From: Forficula auricularia
Taxonomy: Eukaryota; Arthropoda; Insecta; Dermaptera; Forficulidae
Direction: 5' to 3'
DNA: 64,000 nucleotides
NCBI GenBank assembly: GCA_024734495.1
Contig: JALMQS010000099.1
Span: 102,702,019-102,766,018, forward strand
This document shows, one piece after another, positions 63,771-64,000 of this stretch. The number at the start of each line of letters is the position of its first letter. The first letter of the stretch is position 1. The notes beneath the pieces are model-generated. The model saw only the letters and a program-made list of their open reading frames with translations, was not told the origin of the DNA and did no database searches. A program made the translations under genes and the position numbers.

Positions 63771-63830
63771 CTACATCGAGCTCCACATTCTGCAATAAAT
63801 TTCTCTCTTTTGAAGAGTGGCGTTGGAGAT
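63771..63830 (-). CDS. possible terminal exon of an unidentified gene
   Basis: On the minus strand a polypyrimidine-poor but usable acceptor (TTTTTTAG) precedes GAATCTCC and a frame reading ESPTPLFKREKFIAECGARC then SCGKI and TAA. The Cys spacing recalls the start of a pre-SET zinc region, but the frame then stops, so identity is open. Any upstream exons lie beyond the window's right end. Confidence 0.3.
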   Translation of the reverse strand: MSNATLQKREIYCRMWSSM

Positions 63831-64000
63831 TCCTAAAAAATAAAAATTATATTGAAAAAATATAATCAGAATATTCAGTGGCGAATTGCCAGTAGATACT
63901 CTCTGGGAGCAGAAGGCGCAAGCGCAATAAGGAGGTCATAAATTTTAATGAGTGAGATATTTTAAAATTAATTTCTGTCCAGGAACGCCGCACACGGGCC

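Overview
This window is nuclear DNA from an animal, very probably an insect. It is strongly AT-rich, has GT-AG introns, and its gene space is filled with eukaryotic transposable elements. I see no bacterial operon, ribosome-binding site or CRISPR array.

Two host genes can be read with confidence, both on the minus strand. (1) rasputin/G3BP, the stress-granule NTF2-RRM-RGG protein, has nine coding exons from 47223 down to 29921. The joined reading frame has no stop, every junction is in phase, and it gives 693 residues. Noncoding first exons are possible at 53555 and/or 56114. (2) A HIG1-domain mitochondrial protein has two coding exons (16840-16747 and 10321-10107) and 102 residues. A possible terminal exon of a third minus-strand gene lies at 63771-63830.

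Nearly everything else is mobile DNA. Left part (1-29000): non-LTR retrotransposon tails (55-1017, 20684-21908, 27480-27805), a three-copy repeat ending in a 3' stem-loop plus GTAAAGTAAAAA (4541, 6634, 36441), SINE heads, many inverted-repeat elements, a Helitron-like insertion with a natural empty site in the same window (17314-18962 versus 20257-20415), a 28S rRNA fragment, a short hAT element with exact 8-bp target duplication (25721-26530) and a pogo-like MITE (26911-27210). Middle (30000-47000): the rasputin introns are loaded with a broken mariner (32133-33650), 0.7-kb TIR elements, fold-backs, a SINE and a deleted Tc1-like element. Right part (47000-64000): inverted-repeat families, a LINE split by a fold-back element, and a 3.7-kb hAT (56306-60030) holding a 119-bp minisatellite element, which itself contains a 565-bp LTR-flanked miniature retrotransposon (57441-58005).

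The most striking signal is a set of more than a dozen hammerhead-ribozyme-like motifs (CTGANGA box, stem II hairpin, GAAA, very short palindromic stem III, NUH site). They mostly occur as closely spaced inverted pairs inside fold-back elements, and in several families are followed by a terminal hairpin whose closing stem differs in sequence but keeps pairing. This fits non-autonomous Penelope-like or retrozyme-type elements; no Penelope reverse transcriptase is visible in the window.
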